Source of the DNA: a virus
IMG/VR virus record: IMGVR_UViG_3300011116_000702
Coordinates: 1-20,177 of that record
DNA length: 20,177 nt
Direction: 5' to 3' (one strand)
Shown here: positions 1 to 4,852 of the stretch, piece after piece
Layout of the letters: each line of letters begins with the position of its first letter
How positions within the stretch are numbered: position 1 is the stretch's first letter
Notes under the pieces: model-generated
Databases searched by the model: none
What the model was told of the DNA's origin: nothing
What the model saw: only the letters and a program-made list of their open reading frames with translations
Made by a program: the position numbers and the translations under genes

Positions 1-2
1 AG

Positions 3-203
3 GCAGGTTCCGAGAAGGTATCGGGCTCTCCGCAGGTGGTAACCGTTGGTGACCTTATCGCGCAACTAGGCGGAGCGCTCAAGGGTGGCGCGAGAGTGCC
101 CGACACCAAGAAGGCGCGCATGTTGGTTGCAGAATTGCAGAAGGCAATTAAGAAGGAAGAAGCAAAGGAAGGCGTGAAGGCGGTTATCCCTGCCGCCGCC
201 TAA
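3..203 (+). CDS. C-terminal part of an unidentified GC-rich gene
   Basis: A frame open from the window edge reads 66 residues and stops at TAA 201-203. The true start lies outside the window. The visible part contains GDLIAQLGGALKGG, then a Lys/Glu/Ala-rich helical stretch, and ends in PAAA. No domain was recognised. The codons are strongly G/C-ending, unlike the AT-leaning genes that follow, so the gene may have a different origin or strong codon selection, as in a highly expressed gene. A strong terminator follows 12 bases after the stop, so this is the last gene of its transcript. The reading frame and terminator make a real gene likely; the function is unknown. Confidence 0.6.
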   Translation, partial: AGSEKVSGSPQVVTVGDLIAQLGGALKGGARVPDTKKARMLVAELQKAIKKEEAKEGVKAVIPAAA

Positions 204-215
204 TCGGTAAGCACT

Positions 216-247
216 AGCCCGCTCCCTTAATCGGGGGCGGGCTTTTT
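216..247 (+). terminator. Rho-independent terminator
   Basis: AGCCCGCTCCC (216-226) pairs with GGGGGCGGGCT (233-243) through ten Watson-Crick pairs and one G-T wobble around a six-base loop. A run of T residues (243-247) follows. It lies directly after the stop at 203 and should end rightward transcription of the partial gene, insulating it from the next operon. Confidence 0.9.
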
Positions 248-278
248 GCTGCCCGCGCAACGGGGCGCGGAAAAAAAA

Positions 279-390
279 TAGTTTGTGTCGGTTAGTTTGT
301 GTCGGGCTAGTTCGTGAGATAGTTATAGCCGTGTTGGTTTGTGTTGGGTGGGCGGGGCGTATCCGTAGCCGTTGCGTATCGCTATCCGTA
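279..390 (+). repeat. Short direct repeats in the non-coding leader
   Basis: The gap between the terminator and the first operon gene has no convincing ORF. It holds two tandem copies of TAGTTTGTGTCGG (279-291 and 293-305), a degenerate TAGTTCGTG (308-316) and a related GTTTGTGTTGG (337-347). TATCCGTA occurs twice (360-367 and 383-390). Further copies of the GTTTGTGTTGG core occur at 4952-4962 and 10619-10629. Binding sites for a regulator or replication protein are possible, but the function is unknown. Confidence 0.55.
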
Positions 391-400
391 CTTTGGGTGC

Positions 401-429
401 TTGACTCTGATTAGCCGTTATAGTATCTT
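401..429 (+). promoter_or_regulatory. Putative promoter of the rightward operon
   Basis: A -35-like TTGACT (401-406) is followed after 17 bases by a -10-like TATCTT (424-429), each a partial match to the vegetative consensus. Transcription would begin near 436. The first palindrome (459-473) would then lie a short way inside the transcribed leader, where a bound protein could block elongation. A phage-specific or sigma-like-factor promoter cannot be excluded. Confidence 0.5.
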
Positions 430-458
430 TAGATAGTGGACATCTGCCCACATCAACC

Positions 459-473
459 GTCTGATAATCAGAC
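459..473. promoter_or_regulatory. 15-bp palindrome, copy 1 (operon leader)
   Basis: GTCTGATAATCAGAC is two 7-bp arms around one central base. This copy lies 20 bases upstream of the first operon start (494), before the Shine-Dalgarno GAAAGG, and downstream of the putative promoter. The recurrence of the exact sequence suggests a protein-binding site such as an operator, or an RNA hairpin with a 5-bp stem and ATAAT loop. Confidence 0.75.
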
Positions 474-493
474 ACTACACGAAAGGTTCCAAA

Positions 494-751
494 ATGTACC
501 TAGAAGTAACCGACTTAATCGCAGTGATGATTGCGCTAGTCGTATCAGTAACACTCGTAATCACATCAGCCGTTGCTAACGCTCGGCTCACACGCTCCGT
601 TCAGGAGTACCGCAAGGCATGGCTTATCGCTAAGCAAGCATCTTTCATAGTGTTAGACCGTGACCGCGTAGAAGAAGAAATCAAAGATGAAGCCTACGGC
701 AGAATAGATGCTTGGCGTGAGCAGTTAATCCGAGAGAGAGAAGGCAAGTAA
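494..751 (+). CDS. Small membrane-anchored protein of unknown function
   Basis: An 85-residue protein and the first gene of the rightward operon. Residues 7-30 (LIAVMIALVVSVTLVITSAV and flanks) form one hydrophobic helix, probably a signal anchor. The rest is charged and probably helical, rich in Arg, Glu and Lys, and would face the cytoplasm. The start is supported by GAAAGG upstream of ATG 494. The next gene begins three bases after the stop, so the two are probably co-translated. No family was recognised. The topology is predicted from composition only. Confidence 0.75.
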   Translation: MYLEVTDLIAVMIALVVSVTLVITSAVANARLTRSVQEYRKAWLIAKQASFIVLDRDRVEEEIKDEAYGRIDAWREQLIREREGK

Positions 752-753
752 CC

Positions 754-966
754 ATGGAACTAGAAGGCAAGAACGATTTGCTCATGGTGCTTATTGGCTT
801 AGAAGCCGTAAGTGAATTACTAGACAGCGATGAACGCATGACCGACTATCGTAGAGATAGTTACGCCATGCTATTTAACCGAGTTGCTGAGGCTTACGCT
901 GAGTTAGCAACCGCAGAAGAAGAACACCTTGTCCAAGCACTAGCAGAAGGGTACATTGAACTATGA
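754..966 (+). CDS. Small acidic helical protein of unknown function
   Basis: A 70-residue protein with no Cys and no membrane segment. It is dominated by Glu, Asp, Leu and Ala and probably forms two or three helices, including FNRVAEAYAELATAEEEHL near residues 41-59. A GAAGG Shine-Dalgarno lies within the end of the previous gene, and the TGA stop overlaps the next start as ATGA (963-966), indicating translational coupling to the amidoligase-like gene. No homologous family was recognised. Its position between a membrane peptide and the amidoligase could make it an accessory factor, but that is inference from order alone. Confidence 0.72.
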   Translation: MELEGKNDLLMVLIGLEAVSELLDSDERMTDYRRDSYAMLFNRVAEAYAELATAEEEHLVQALAEGYIEL

Positions 967-2447
967 CAGGTTATGGCTTTATAGGGATTGGGATTTGCCA
1001 CCGCTGTTCTAATCCTGAGTTTCTATTCGTAATCTCTGACTCCGACTATGAAGGAGACCAGATACCGCGCTGTGGTGATTGCCACAGTTACTATCGCGAG
1101 ACACCTGCACCAAGAATTACACTTATGGATGAAACTCCACTGTGTCAGGCTTGTGATAGACCTGAGTTCATAGATGAGAACGCACTCAGTCCATTAGACC
1201 GCAACCGCTGGTCTTTGATACCTGCTCTCTTGTCTGATAATCAGACGGAGATAACAGTTCACCTAGACTGTTCAACTTCATCTCGTCGCAGTGACAGTTG
1301 CACAGATTGCGATAGCGTCTATGCAACTATACGAAATAGGAATTGGCGTTCACTATCACCGATTACTAATTCACAATTTGCTACACTTACTCGGATAGAA
1401 GGAGATTACCGCTGTGACAGTTGTACTTCAGCGTTCTACCAAGAAAACGGTGGTGAGCATAACTATGTCTCATGCCCCGCTTGTGAGGACATCATCCACC
1501 GAGACAATGGATTATGGTTTGACGACTCGCTCTACTGTGAGAATTGCCACGACTCTAATGTCTACGACTGTAACGAGTGTGGTGAGTCACAGTGGGACGG
1601 CAACGGACACGACTGTTCAGAAGATGATGACGAGGACAACGGTTCAATCCATAGTTACTCGTACCGACCTAGCCCCTTCTTCTTTGGTAAGGGACAGTAC
1701 TATCTCGGCTTTGAGTTAGAAGTCGAAGCACGCAATGGCTCACGCTATCAAGGTGCTGAGATAGCGCAGAACGAGTTAGGCGGTCATGCTTACATGAAGG
1801 ATGACGGCTCACTCTCTGACGGCTTCGAGATAGTCACGCATCCTCACACCTTGTCTGATTATCAGACAGACTTCAACTGGGAGTTCATTCCTAAGTTAAA
1901 GCGTGAGGGTTTCCGTTCATGGAACACTGATACCTGTGGGCTTCATGTCCATGTATCGCGTACCGCTTTCGGTAGTGGTGAAAGTGCATGGGGTAGGTCT
2001 GACCGCGAGCAGATTATCCTCAAGAAGCAAGCACATGAGTTACGCTTCATGAAACTTATCTACGACAACCAAAGACAGGTTGAGCGTATCGCTGGGCGTA
2101 GTGGTAATCACTATGCAACTTTCCAAGACAAGGGCAAACTTGTCGAGAAGGTTAAGTATGGAAACCAAACTAACGGCAGGTACTCGGCTATCAACACCGA
2201 GAATGATGCCACGCTAGAGGTGCGTGTGTTCAAGGGTTCACTGCGTAAGGAGAGAGTGCTATCTGCACTTGAGTTCGTTACTGCATCCGTTGAGTACACT
2301 CGTGACCTCAAGGTTACATCCAAGAACCAAGCCCTGACATGGCTGGCGTTCACAGGGTATGTCTCAACTCACCTTGATACTTATCCAAACTTAGCACTAA
2401 TCATGAGCGAGTCCTTCGCTTCTGACAACAACCCTAATGAAAACTAA
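963..2447 (+). CDS. Amidoligase-like protein with N-terminal Cys-pair (zinc-ribbon) array
   Basis: A 494-residue protein in two parts. Residues 1-220 hold many Cys-x2-Cys pairs (12/15, 37/40, 61/64, 113/116, 151/154, 171/174, 192/195, 203/206), consistent with tandem zinc ribbons for binding a protein or nucleic acid. After an acidic linker (219-226), residues about 245-470 match the glutamine-synthetase-fold amidoligase family: GFELEVE (249-255), DDGSL (280-284), GFEIVT (287-292), CGLHVHVS (325-332), INTEN (410-414) and TLEVRVFKGSL (417-427). Family members are predicted to use ATP to join a carboxylate to an amine. The start overlaps the previous stop as ATGA. Two 15-bp palindromes lie inside the coding sequence, and the next gene is a glutamine amidotransferase. 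The family assignment is from motifs; the substrate is unknown. Confidence 0.82.
   Translation: MTGYGFIGIGICHRCSNPEFLFVISDSDYEGDQIPRCGDCHSYYRETPAPRITLMDETPLCQACDRPEFIDENALSPLDRNRWSLIPALLSDNQTEITVHLDCSTSSRRSDSCTDCDSVYATIRNRNWRSLSPITNSQFATLTRIEGDYRCDSCTSAFYQENGGEHNYVSCPACEDIIHRDNGLWFDDSLYCENCHDSNVYDCNECGESQWDGNGHDCSEDDDEDNGSIHSYSYRPSPFFFGKGQYYLGFELEVEARNGSRYQGAEIAQNELGGHAYMKDDGSLSDGFEIVTHPHTLSDYQTDFNWEFIPKLKREGFRSWNTDTCGLHVHVSRTAFGSGESAWGRSDREQIILKKQAHELRFMKLIYDNQRQVERIAGRSGNHYATFQDKGKLVEKVKYGNQTNGRYSAINTENDATLEVRVFKGSLRKERVLSALEFVTASVEYTRDLKVTSKNQALTWLAFTGYVSTHLDTYPNLALIMSESFASDNNPNEN
1232..1246. repeat. 15-bp palindrome, copy 2 (inside the amidoligase gene)
   Basis: An exact GTCTGATAATCAGAC within the coding sequence, read in frame as part of Leu-Ser-Asp-Asn-Gln-Thr (residues 90-95), in the linker between Cys pairs. 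Confidence 0.75.
1853..1867. repeat. 15-bp palindrome, copy 3 (reverse orientation, inside the amidoligase gene)
   Basis: GTCTGATTATCAGAC, the exact reverse complement of the other copies. It is read in the same codon phase as Leu-Ser-Asp-Tyr-Gln-Thr (residues 297-302), next to the catalytic-domain motif GFEIVT. Confidence 0.75.
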
Positions 2448-2449
2448 CC

Positions 2450-2464
2450 GTCTGATAATCAGAC
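2450..2464. promoter_or_regulatory. 15-bp palindrome, copy 4 (between amidoligase and GATase genes)
   Basis: An exact GTCTGATAATCAGAC beginning two bases after the amidoligase stop and ending 16 bases before the glutamine amidotransferase start (2481), just ahead of its purine-rich Shine-Dalgarno. It fills most of the 33-base gap between the two enzymes and could control the second one separately. Confidence 0.78.
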
Positions 2465-2480
2465 AGAAAAGAGTAAGCCA

Positions 2481-3314
2481 ATGTGTATGTTATGTGTAAT
2501 TCCACCCAATGTAACTCCGTCTCGTGAGAAGTTAGAAAACTCTGCGCTCAACAATCCACACGGATTTGGTTTCGCAATCGTAGTACCTAGTGAGAACCGT
2601 ATCCATAGTGAGCGCACTATGAACCCTGACACCTCTATCAATCGCTTCTTAGAGATGCGTGCAAAGTATCCTGAGGGGTACGCTATGTGGCACGCACGAC
2701 TAGCCACTCATGGCTCAACGACAGTGGACAACTGTCACCCATTCAAGGTAGGTCATGATGAGCAGACTTACCTAGCGCACAATGGCATCCTGCCTATTAT
2801 CGAACCGCAAGGTGACTTGCGTAGCGATACTCGTATCTTTGCAGAGGACTTGCTACCTGCTATCGGTGGCGTATCTGCACTAGATAACGACCAAGTATTC
2901 AATCTTATGGAAGACTTTACCTCAGGGTCAAAGGTCGCCATTCTCACAGTAGACCCACGCGCTAAGCATCAGTGCTACCTTATCCACGAGAACAAGGGTA
3001 ATGTAGATGAGTCGGGTGTGTGGTGGTCTAATGACTCCTGCTACCTGCCTACCTATGGCAACTCATGGAGTAGTGTTCAGCCACTTAACTTCGGACTCAA
3101 AAATGATGAGGAGTTCTGGGCTGAGTGCCTTGTCTGTGAAACTATCCTGCTAGAAGAACCCAAAGACCCTTCTGCTAAGGACTTCTGCACTACCTGTGGT
3201 AGTTGCTGGGGCTGTTCTACTTACAAGACCGATTGCCTATGCTATCTCGGTAGCAACTCTAGCAAAGGTGGCAACTGGTGGAACGCTGACTCACAAGGAG
3301 CGTGGGGCTGGTGA
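2481..3314 (+). CDS. Class II (N-terminal Cys) glutamine amidotransferase
   Basis: A 277-residue Ntn-hydrolase-type glutaminase. Cys2 directly follows the initiator Met and would become the N-terminal nucleophile. Other family features are GFGFAIV (28-34), WHARLATHG (70-78), NCHPF (84-88), the oxyanion-hole-like AHNGI (99-103) and SDTRIF (115-120). Such enzymes hydrolyse glutamine and pass ammonia or the amide on to a partner. After about residue 210 there is an unusual Cys-rich tail with Cys at 216, 219, 236, 239, 242, 245, 252 and 254, likely a zinc-binding module, ending in Trp/Gly-rich sequence. Upstream are a GAAAAGAG Shine-Dalgarno and palindrome copy 4. Its pairing with the amidoligase-like gene suggests a joint amide-forming or amide-exchange pathway. 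Confidence 0.87.
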   Translation: MCMLCVIPPNVTPSREKLENSALNNPHGFGFAIVVPSENRIHSERTMNPDTSINRFLEMRAKYPEGYAMWHARLATHGSTTVDNCHPFKVGHDEQTYLAHNGILPIIEPQGDLRSDTRIFAEDLLPAIGGVSALDNDQVFNLMEDFTSGSKVAILTVDPRAKHQCYLIHENKGNVDESGVWWSNDSCYLPTYGNSWSSVQPLNFGLKNDEEFWAECLVCETILLEEPKDPSAKDFCTTCGSCWGCSTYKTDCLCYLGSNSSKGGNWWNADSQGAWGW

Positions 3315-3496
3315 GTAGAGAGCATAAGCCTGTACCACCTACGCCCTATTACTATGGCGTACGCGCTGAACTATTCCTGCATGATGCTGAGGAAGCATTA
3401 CGGCAGGGAGATACAACCGAACACGCAAGACTTATGGTGCGAGCCACGCACTATGCAGGACTTGCCCAACAACTACCAATGGAAGGTCACGCATGA
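3311..3496 (+). CDS. Small helical protein of unknown function
   Basis: A 61-residue protein. GTG 3311 is chosen because it overlaps the amidotransferase stop as GTGA and has AAGGAG (3295-3300) ten bases upstream. An in-frame GTG at 3302 would sit almost on the Shine-Dalgarno. The N-terminus is Pro/Tyr-rich (KPVPPTPYYYG), followed by two probable helices with Ala, Leu, Glu and Arg. There are no Cys residues or membrane segments. Its stop overlaps the next start as ATGA. It is coupled to the amidotransferase by position. No family was recognised. Confidence 0.68.
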   Translation: MSREHKPVPPTPYYYGVRAELFLHDAEEALRQGDTTEHARLMVRATHYAGLAQQLPMEGHA

Positions 3497-3645
3497 CCAA
3501 CTATAAAAAGACGCGTTGCTGGAAGTGTGACCTCGACTTAGTTGTCGAGGCACACGACTACGCAGAACGCAATTACTGTACCTCATGTGCATGGGATAAA
3601 CTCATGCTCGTGTCTGATAATCAGACAGAAGGTACAGATGTTTGA
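3493..3645 (+). CDS. Zinc-ribbon microprotein (50 aa)
   Basis: A 50-residue protein beginning at ATG 3493, overlapping the previous stop as ATGA. Cys9-x2-Cys12 (CWKC) and Cys29-x2-Cys32 (CTSC) form a minimal treble-clef or zinc-ribbon four-Cys site. The C-terminus, VSDNQTEG, is encoded by palindrome copy 5, and its TGA stop lies inside the first codons of the WhiB gene. Such small ribbons usually bind nucleic acid or partner proteins. The exact role is unknown. The overlaps on both sides and the Cys pattern make a real gene likely. Confidence 0.72.
   Translation: MTNYKKTRCWKCDLDLVVEAHDYAERNYCTSCAWDKLMLVSDNQTEGTDV
3612..3626. promoter_or_regulatory. 15-bp palindrome, copy 5 (upstream of whiB)
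   Basis: An exact GTCTGATAATCAGAC ending 11 bases before the WhiB start. It is followed directly by the Shine-Dalgarno AGAAGG (3627-3632). It also codes for Ser-Asp-Asn-Gln-Thr at the end of the 50-residue zinc ribbon. A protein or hairpin here could limit ribosome access to the WhiB start. Confidence 0.78.
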
Positions 3646-3982
3646 TAATCACTTACCAATGTTCACCAATGAAGCACTGTGTGCTGATAAAGGTTACAAC
3701 CCTGATTGGTGGCATCCGCAAGAGTTAGCAGGTCGTGGTCGCAAATGGAGTCACACTCCTGAGGCTACGCTTGCTCGCTCAATCTGTTCAGCCTGCCCTG
3801 CCAAGAAAGAGTGCTTGGAGTATTCATTACAATACTTTAACCTCACTGGTATTTGGGCTGGTACTGACAGACTAGAAAGACACGCTATGCAGAAGACTCT
3901 AAATATGACTCCAATAAATTGGACAGATACTTATGAGTCTGCTGTGTTTAGCGTGCCACACGAGAGGAATGAAGTTGTATAA
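3638..3982 (+). CDS. whiB: WhiB-family Fe-S transcriptional regulator
   Basis: A 114-residue protein with the four WhiB cysteines, Cys15, Cys50, Cys53 and Cys59 (C-x2-C-x5-C), which in this family hold a 4Fe-4S cluster. The G-[IV]-W turn is present as GIWAGTD (71-77), where cellular proteins often read GVWGG. WhiB proteins bind the major sigma factor and tune promoter choice; phage copies can modify host transcription. ATG 3638 is chosen because AGAAGG lies five bases upstream. An open frame upstream of it overlaps the preceding gene and lacks support. The 3' end overlaps the next microprotein. Presence of this family is the main evidence for an actinobacterial host. Confidence 0.92.
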   Translation: MFDNHLPMFTNEALCADKGYNPDWWHPQELAGRGRKWSHTPEATLARSICSACPAKKECLEYSLQYFNLTGIWAGTDRLERHAMQKTLNMTPINWTDTYESAVFSVPHERNEVV

Positions 3983-4094
3983 AGATGACTATGACTATGT
4001 GACAGAAAGTGTAGGCGAGCAGTTGCTCCTTATGCTTTGGACTTCTGTTGCAACCTTAATCGGAGTAGGAATAATCCTATGGATAGCACTATAG
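3969..4094 (+). CDS. Membrane microprotein (41 aa)
   Basis: A 41-residue protein with an acidic/Tyr N-terminus (DDYDYVTES, residues 6-14) and one C-terminal hydrophobic helix (residues 19-41, including ATLIGVGIILWIAL). It is a probable tail-anchored or signal-anchor peptide. GAGAGG lies just upstream of ATG 3969, with short spacing. The TTG two codons downstream is an alternative start. It overlaps the end of whiB and ends at the first base of the 19-bp palindrome. The function is unknown; the ORF is supported by its membrane segment and its packed position. Confidence 0.6.
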   Translation: MKLYKDDYDYVTESVGEQLLLMLWTSVATLIGVGIILWIAL

Positions 4095-4112
4095 TGGTCG
4101 GATTCCGACCAC
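4094..4112. promoter_or_regulatory. 19-bp perfect palindrome, different sequence
   Basis: GTGGTCGGATTCCGACCAC has two 9-bp arms around a single central T. It begins at the last base of the upstream TAG stop and is followed immediately by AGAAAGG, the Shine-Dalgarno of the next gene. It shares the odd-length single-centre design and position of the 15-bp family but not the sequence, so it may be the site of another protein or an intercistronic RNA hairpin. Confidence 0.72.
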
Positions 4113-4127
4113 AGAAAGGTAATGCAA

Positions 4128-4289
4128 ATGTCTGAACAATCACCCGAAGGCTATGTAACAAGTACAACCTTAGATGATGGCGAAGTCGTTATCTATGGCG
4201 TGTTTGAGACAGTTGATAAAGCGTTAGAGTTTGGCTCTAAACTTATTAACTGTGTTGCGTATCCGATTTATCCACCATCACTACACTAA
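4128..4289 (+). CDS. Small protein of unknown function (53 aa)
   Basis: Begins MSEQSPEGYV, and a segment from about residue 10 to 25 (YVTSTTLDDGEVVIYGV) looks like a beta hairpin. A short helix and a Pro-rich end follow. ATG 4128 is preferred to the in-frame ATG 4122 because AAAGG lies eight bases upstream of it and only two bases before the other. There is one Cys and no membrane segment. The gene sits directly after the 19-bp palindrome and before another coupled microgene. No family was recognised. Confidence 0.62.
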   Translation: MSEQSPEGYVTSTTLDDGEVVIYGVFETVDKALEFGSKLINCVAYPIYPPSLH

Positions 4290-4297
4290 GGAGAAAA

Positions 4298-4402
4298 ATG
4301 CCATACGAACCACCACTAGATGATGACATAGCACTCGACAAAGATGTCGAAGATGAAGAAGACGGCTATCAAGAACCTGATAGGATGTGGGGAGATGACT
4401 AA
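4298..4402 (+). CDS. Highly acidic microprotein (34 aa)
   Basis: Starts at ATG 4298 after a strong AAGGAG Shine-Dalgarno and ends at TAA 4402. About half the residues are Asp or Glu (for example DKDVEDEEDGY), with no Cys and no hydrophobic core, so it is probably disordered. Very acidic phage peptides can mimic DNA or bind basic host proteins, but nothing here proves such a role. Its last codons overlap the next start by eight bases (ATGACTAA). Confidence 0.58.
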   Translation: MPYEPPLDDDIALDKDVEDEEDGYQEPDRMWGDD

Positions 4403-4544
4403 AGCATTCACATTCAATGTCAGGGTTGAAGATGCAGTTGCAGGTAGTGCGCCAATGACAGAGCAAGAGTGCATTGACTACATTATCCTGCGTTTAGAAT
4501 CACAATCTGTAATCCGTGTTGTCAGTATAATACGAGATTACTAA
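4395..4544 (+). CDS. Small protein of unknown function (49 aa)
   Basis: The last gene of the rightward operon. Residues 1-12 (MTKAFTFNVRVE) look like a beta strand, followed by a helix (MTEQECIDYIILRLE) and a second strand (VIRVVSIIRDY), a compact alpha/beta layout. ATG 4395 overlaps the preceding stop. A longer in-frame extension upstream would run entirely through the previous gene, so this start is preferred. Palindrome copy 6 begins three bases after the stop. No family was recognised. Confidence 0.62.
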   Translation: MTKAFTFNVRVEDAVAGSAPMTEQECIDYIILRLESQSVIRVVSIIRDY

Positions 4545-4546
4545 CT

Positions 4547-4561
4547 GTCTGATAATCAGAC
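4547..4561. promoter_or_regulatory. 15-bp palindrome, copy 6 (end of operon)
   Basis: An exact GTCTGATAATCAGAC three bases after the last stop of the rightward operon, ahead of the hairpin and terminator. It has no downstream gene to control in the rightward direction. That argues against a purely start-site function and suggests a roadblock, an RNA 3'-end element or an architectural site. Confidence 0.75.
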
Positions 4562-4563
4562 AA

Positions 4564-4593
4564 GAGTCTACTTTCGTGGAAGGCGGTAGACTC
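4564..4593. other. Inverted repeat between the operon end and the terminator
   Basis: GAGTCTAC (4564-4571) is perfectly complementary to GTAGACTC (4586-4593) across a 14-base loop. It has no T tract, so it is not itself an intrinsic terminator. It could stabilise the 3' end of the rightward mRNA or bind a protein. Confidence 0.6.
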
Positions 4594-4604
4594 TAACCCC
4601 CCGA

Positions 4605-4640
4605 AGCCCCTCATCCTTAATTGGGTGGGGGGCTTTTTTT
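4605..4640 (+). terminator. Rho-independent terminator of the rightward operon
   Basis: AGCCCCTCATCC (4605-4616) pairs with GGGTGGGGGGCT (4623-4634), with two G-T wobbles and a TTAATT loop. Seven T residues (4634-4640) follow. The loop resembles the TTAATC loop of the terminator at 216-247. In the leftward direction there is no T tract after the stem, so termination of the facing operon would be weak here. Confidence 0.9.
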
Positions 4641-4646
4641 ATGCCC

Positions 4647-4718
4647 TCACATTGAAAAGGCTACGGCTAGTGCAAATGCTAAAATTAAAACAAGAAATAA
4701 ACAGTGCTGTGTACTCAT
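4647..4718 (-). CDS. Single-helix membrane microprotein (23 aa)
   Basis: A 23-residue ORF starting MSTQHCLFLV and ending AVAFSM. Almost all of it is one hydrophobic helix rich in Leu, Ala, Val and Phe. The ATG overlaps the TGA of the preceding zinc microgene as ATGA, the junction style used throughout this operon, and this is the last ORF before the terminator facing it. It is too short for homology to be decisive. The coupling and membrane character make it a candidate real peptide, perhaps acting on a host membrane protein; the function is unknown. Confidence 0.45.
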   Translation of the reverse strand: MSTQHCLFLVLILAFALAVAFSM

Positions 4719-4852
4719 TTTTTGGTATATTTTCCTGTCTTATGCTGGCAACAACAATCTTTGAACTCACACTCTGCATGAAACATCACCGCGATTGCTA
4801 CATCACCAACTGAATTGGCTGTACCTGCTGCTCTACACTTCATACAAATCAT
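4715..4852 (-). CDS. Cys/His-rich zinc-binding microprotein (45 aa)
   Basis: A 45-residue protein starting MICMKCRAAG. Cys3-x2-Cys6, His25-x2-Cys28, Cys33-Cys34-Cys35 and His37 give a dense metal-binding pattern. The start overlaps the stop of the upstream gene as ATGA, and its own stop overlaps the next ORF the same way. The central segment (NSVGDVAIAVMFHAECEF) is conserved-looking rather than low-complexity. It is probably a small zinc ribbon binding nucleic acid or protein. No specific family is claimed. Confidence 0.68.
   Translation of the reverse strand: MICMKCRAAGTANSVGDVAIAVMFHAECEFKDCCCQHKTGKYTKK

Noticed and set aside
253-270. CCGCGC/GCGCGG hairpin followed by A residues
   Set aside because: It is followed by A rather than T on the plus strand, and on the minus strand the T run precedes the stem, so it is not a terminator in either direction.
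3542-3640. Extended N-terminus for the WhiB gene beginning at 3542
   Set aside because: It would overlap the whole zinc-ribbon microgene and lacks a Shine-Dalgarno. ATG 3638 has AGAAGG at the proper distance, and WhiB homology begins just after it.
459-4561. Possible CRISPR array made of the dispersed palindromes
   Set aside because: Repeat spacing is about 0.6 to 1.2 kb, the intervals contain genes, and there are no unique short spacers, so it is not a CRISPR array.
4625-4813. Plus-strand frame across the terminator region
   Set aside because: It begins inside the terminator stem, has no ribosome-binding site and conflicts with the ATGA-coupled leftward microgenes at 4647-4852.
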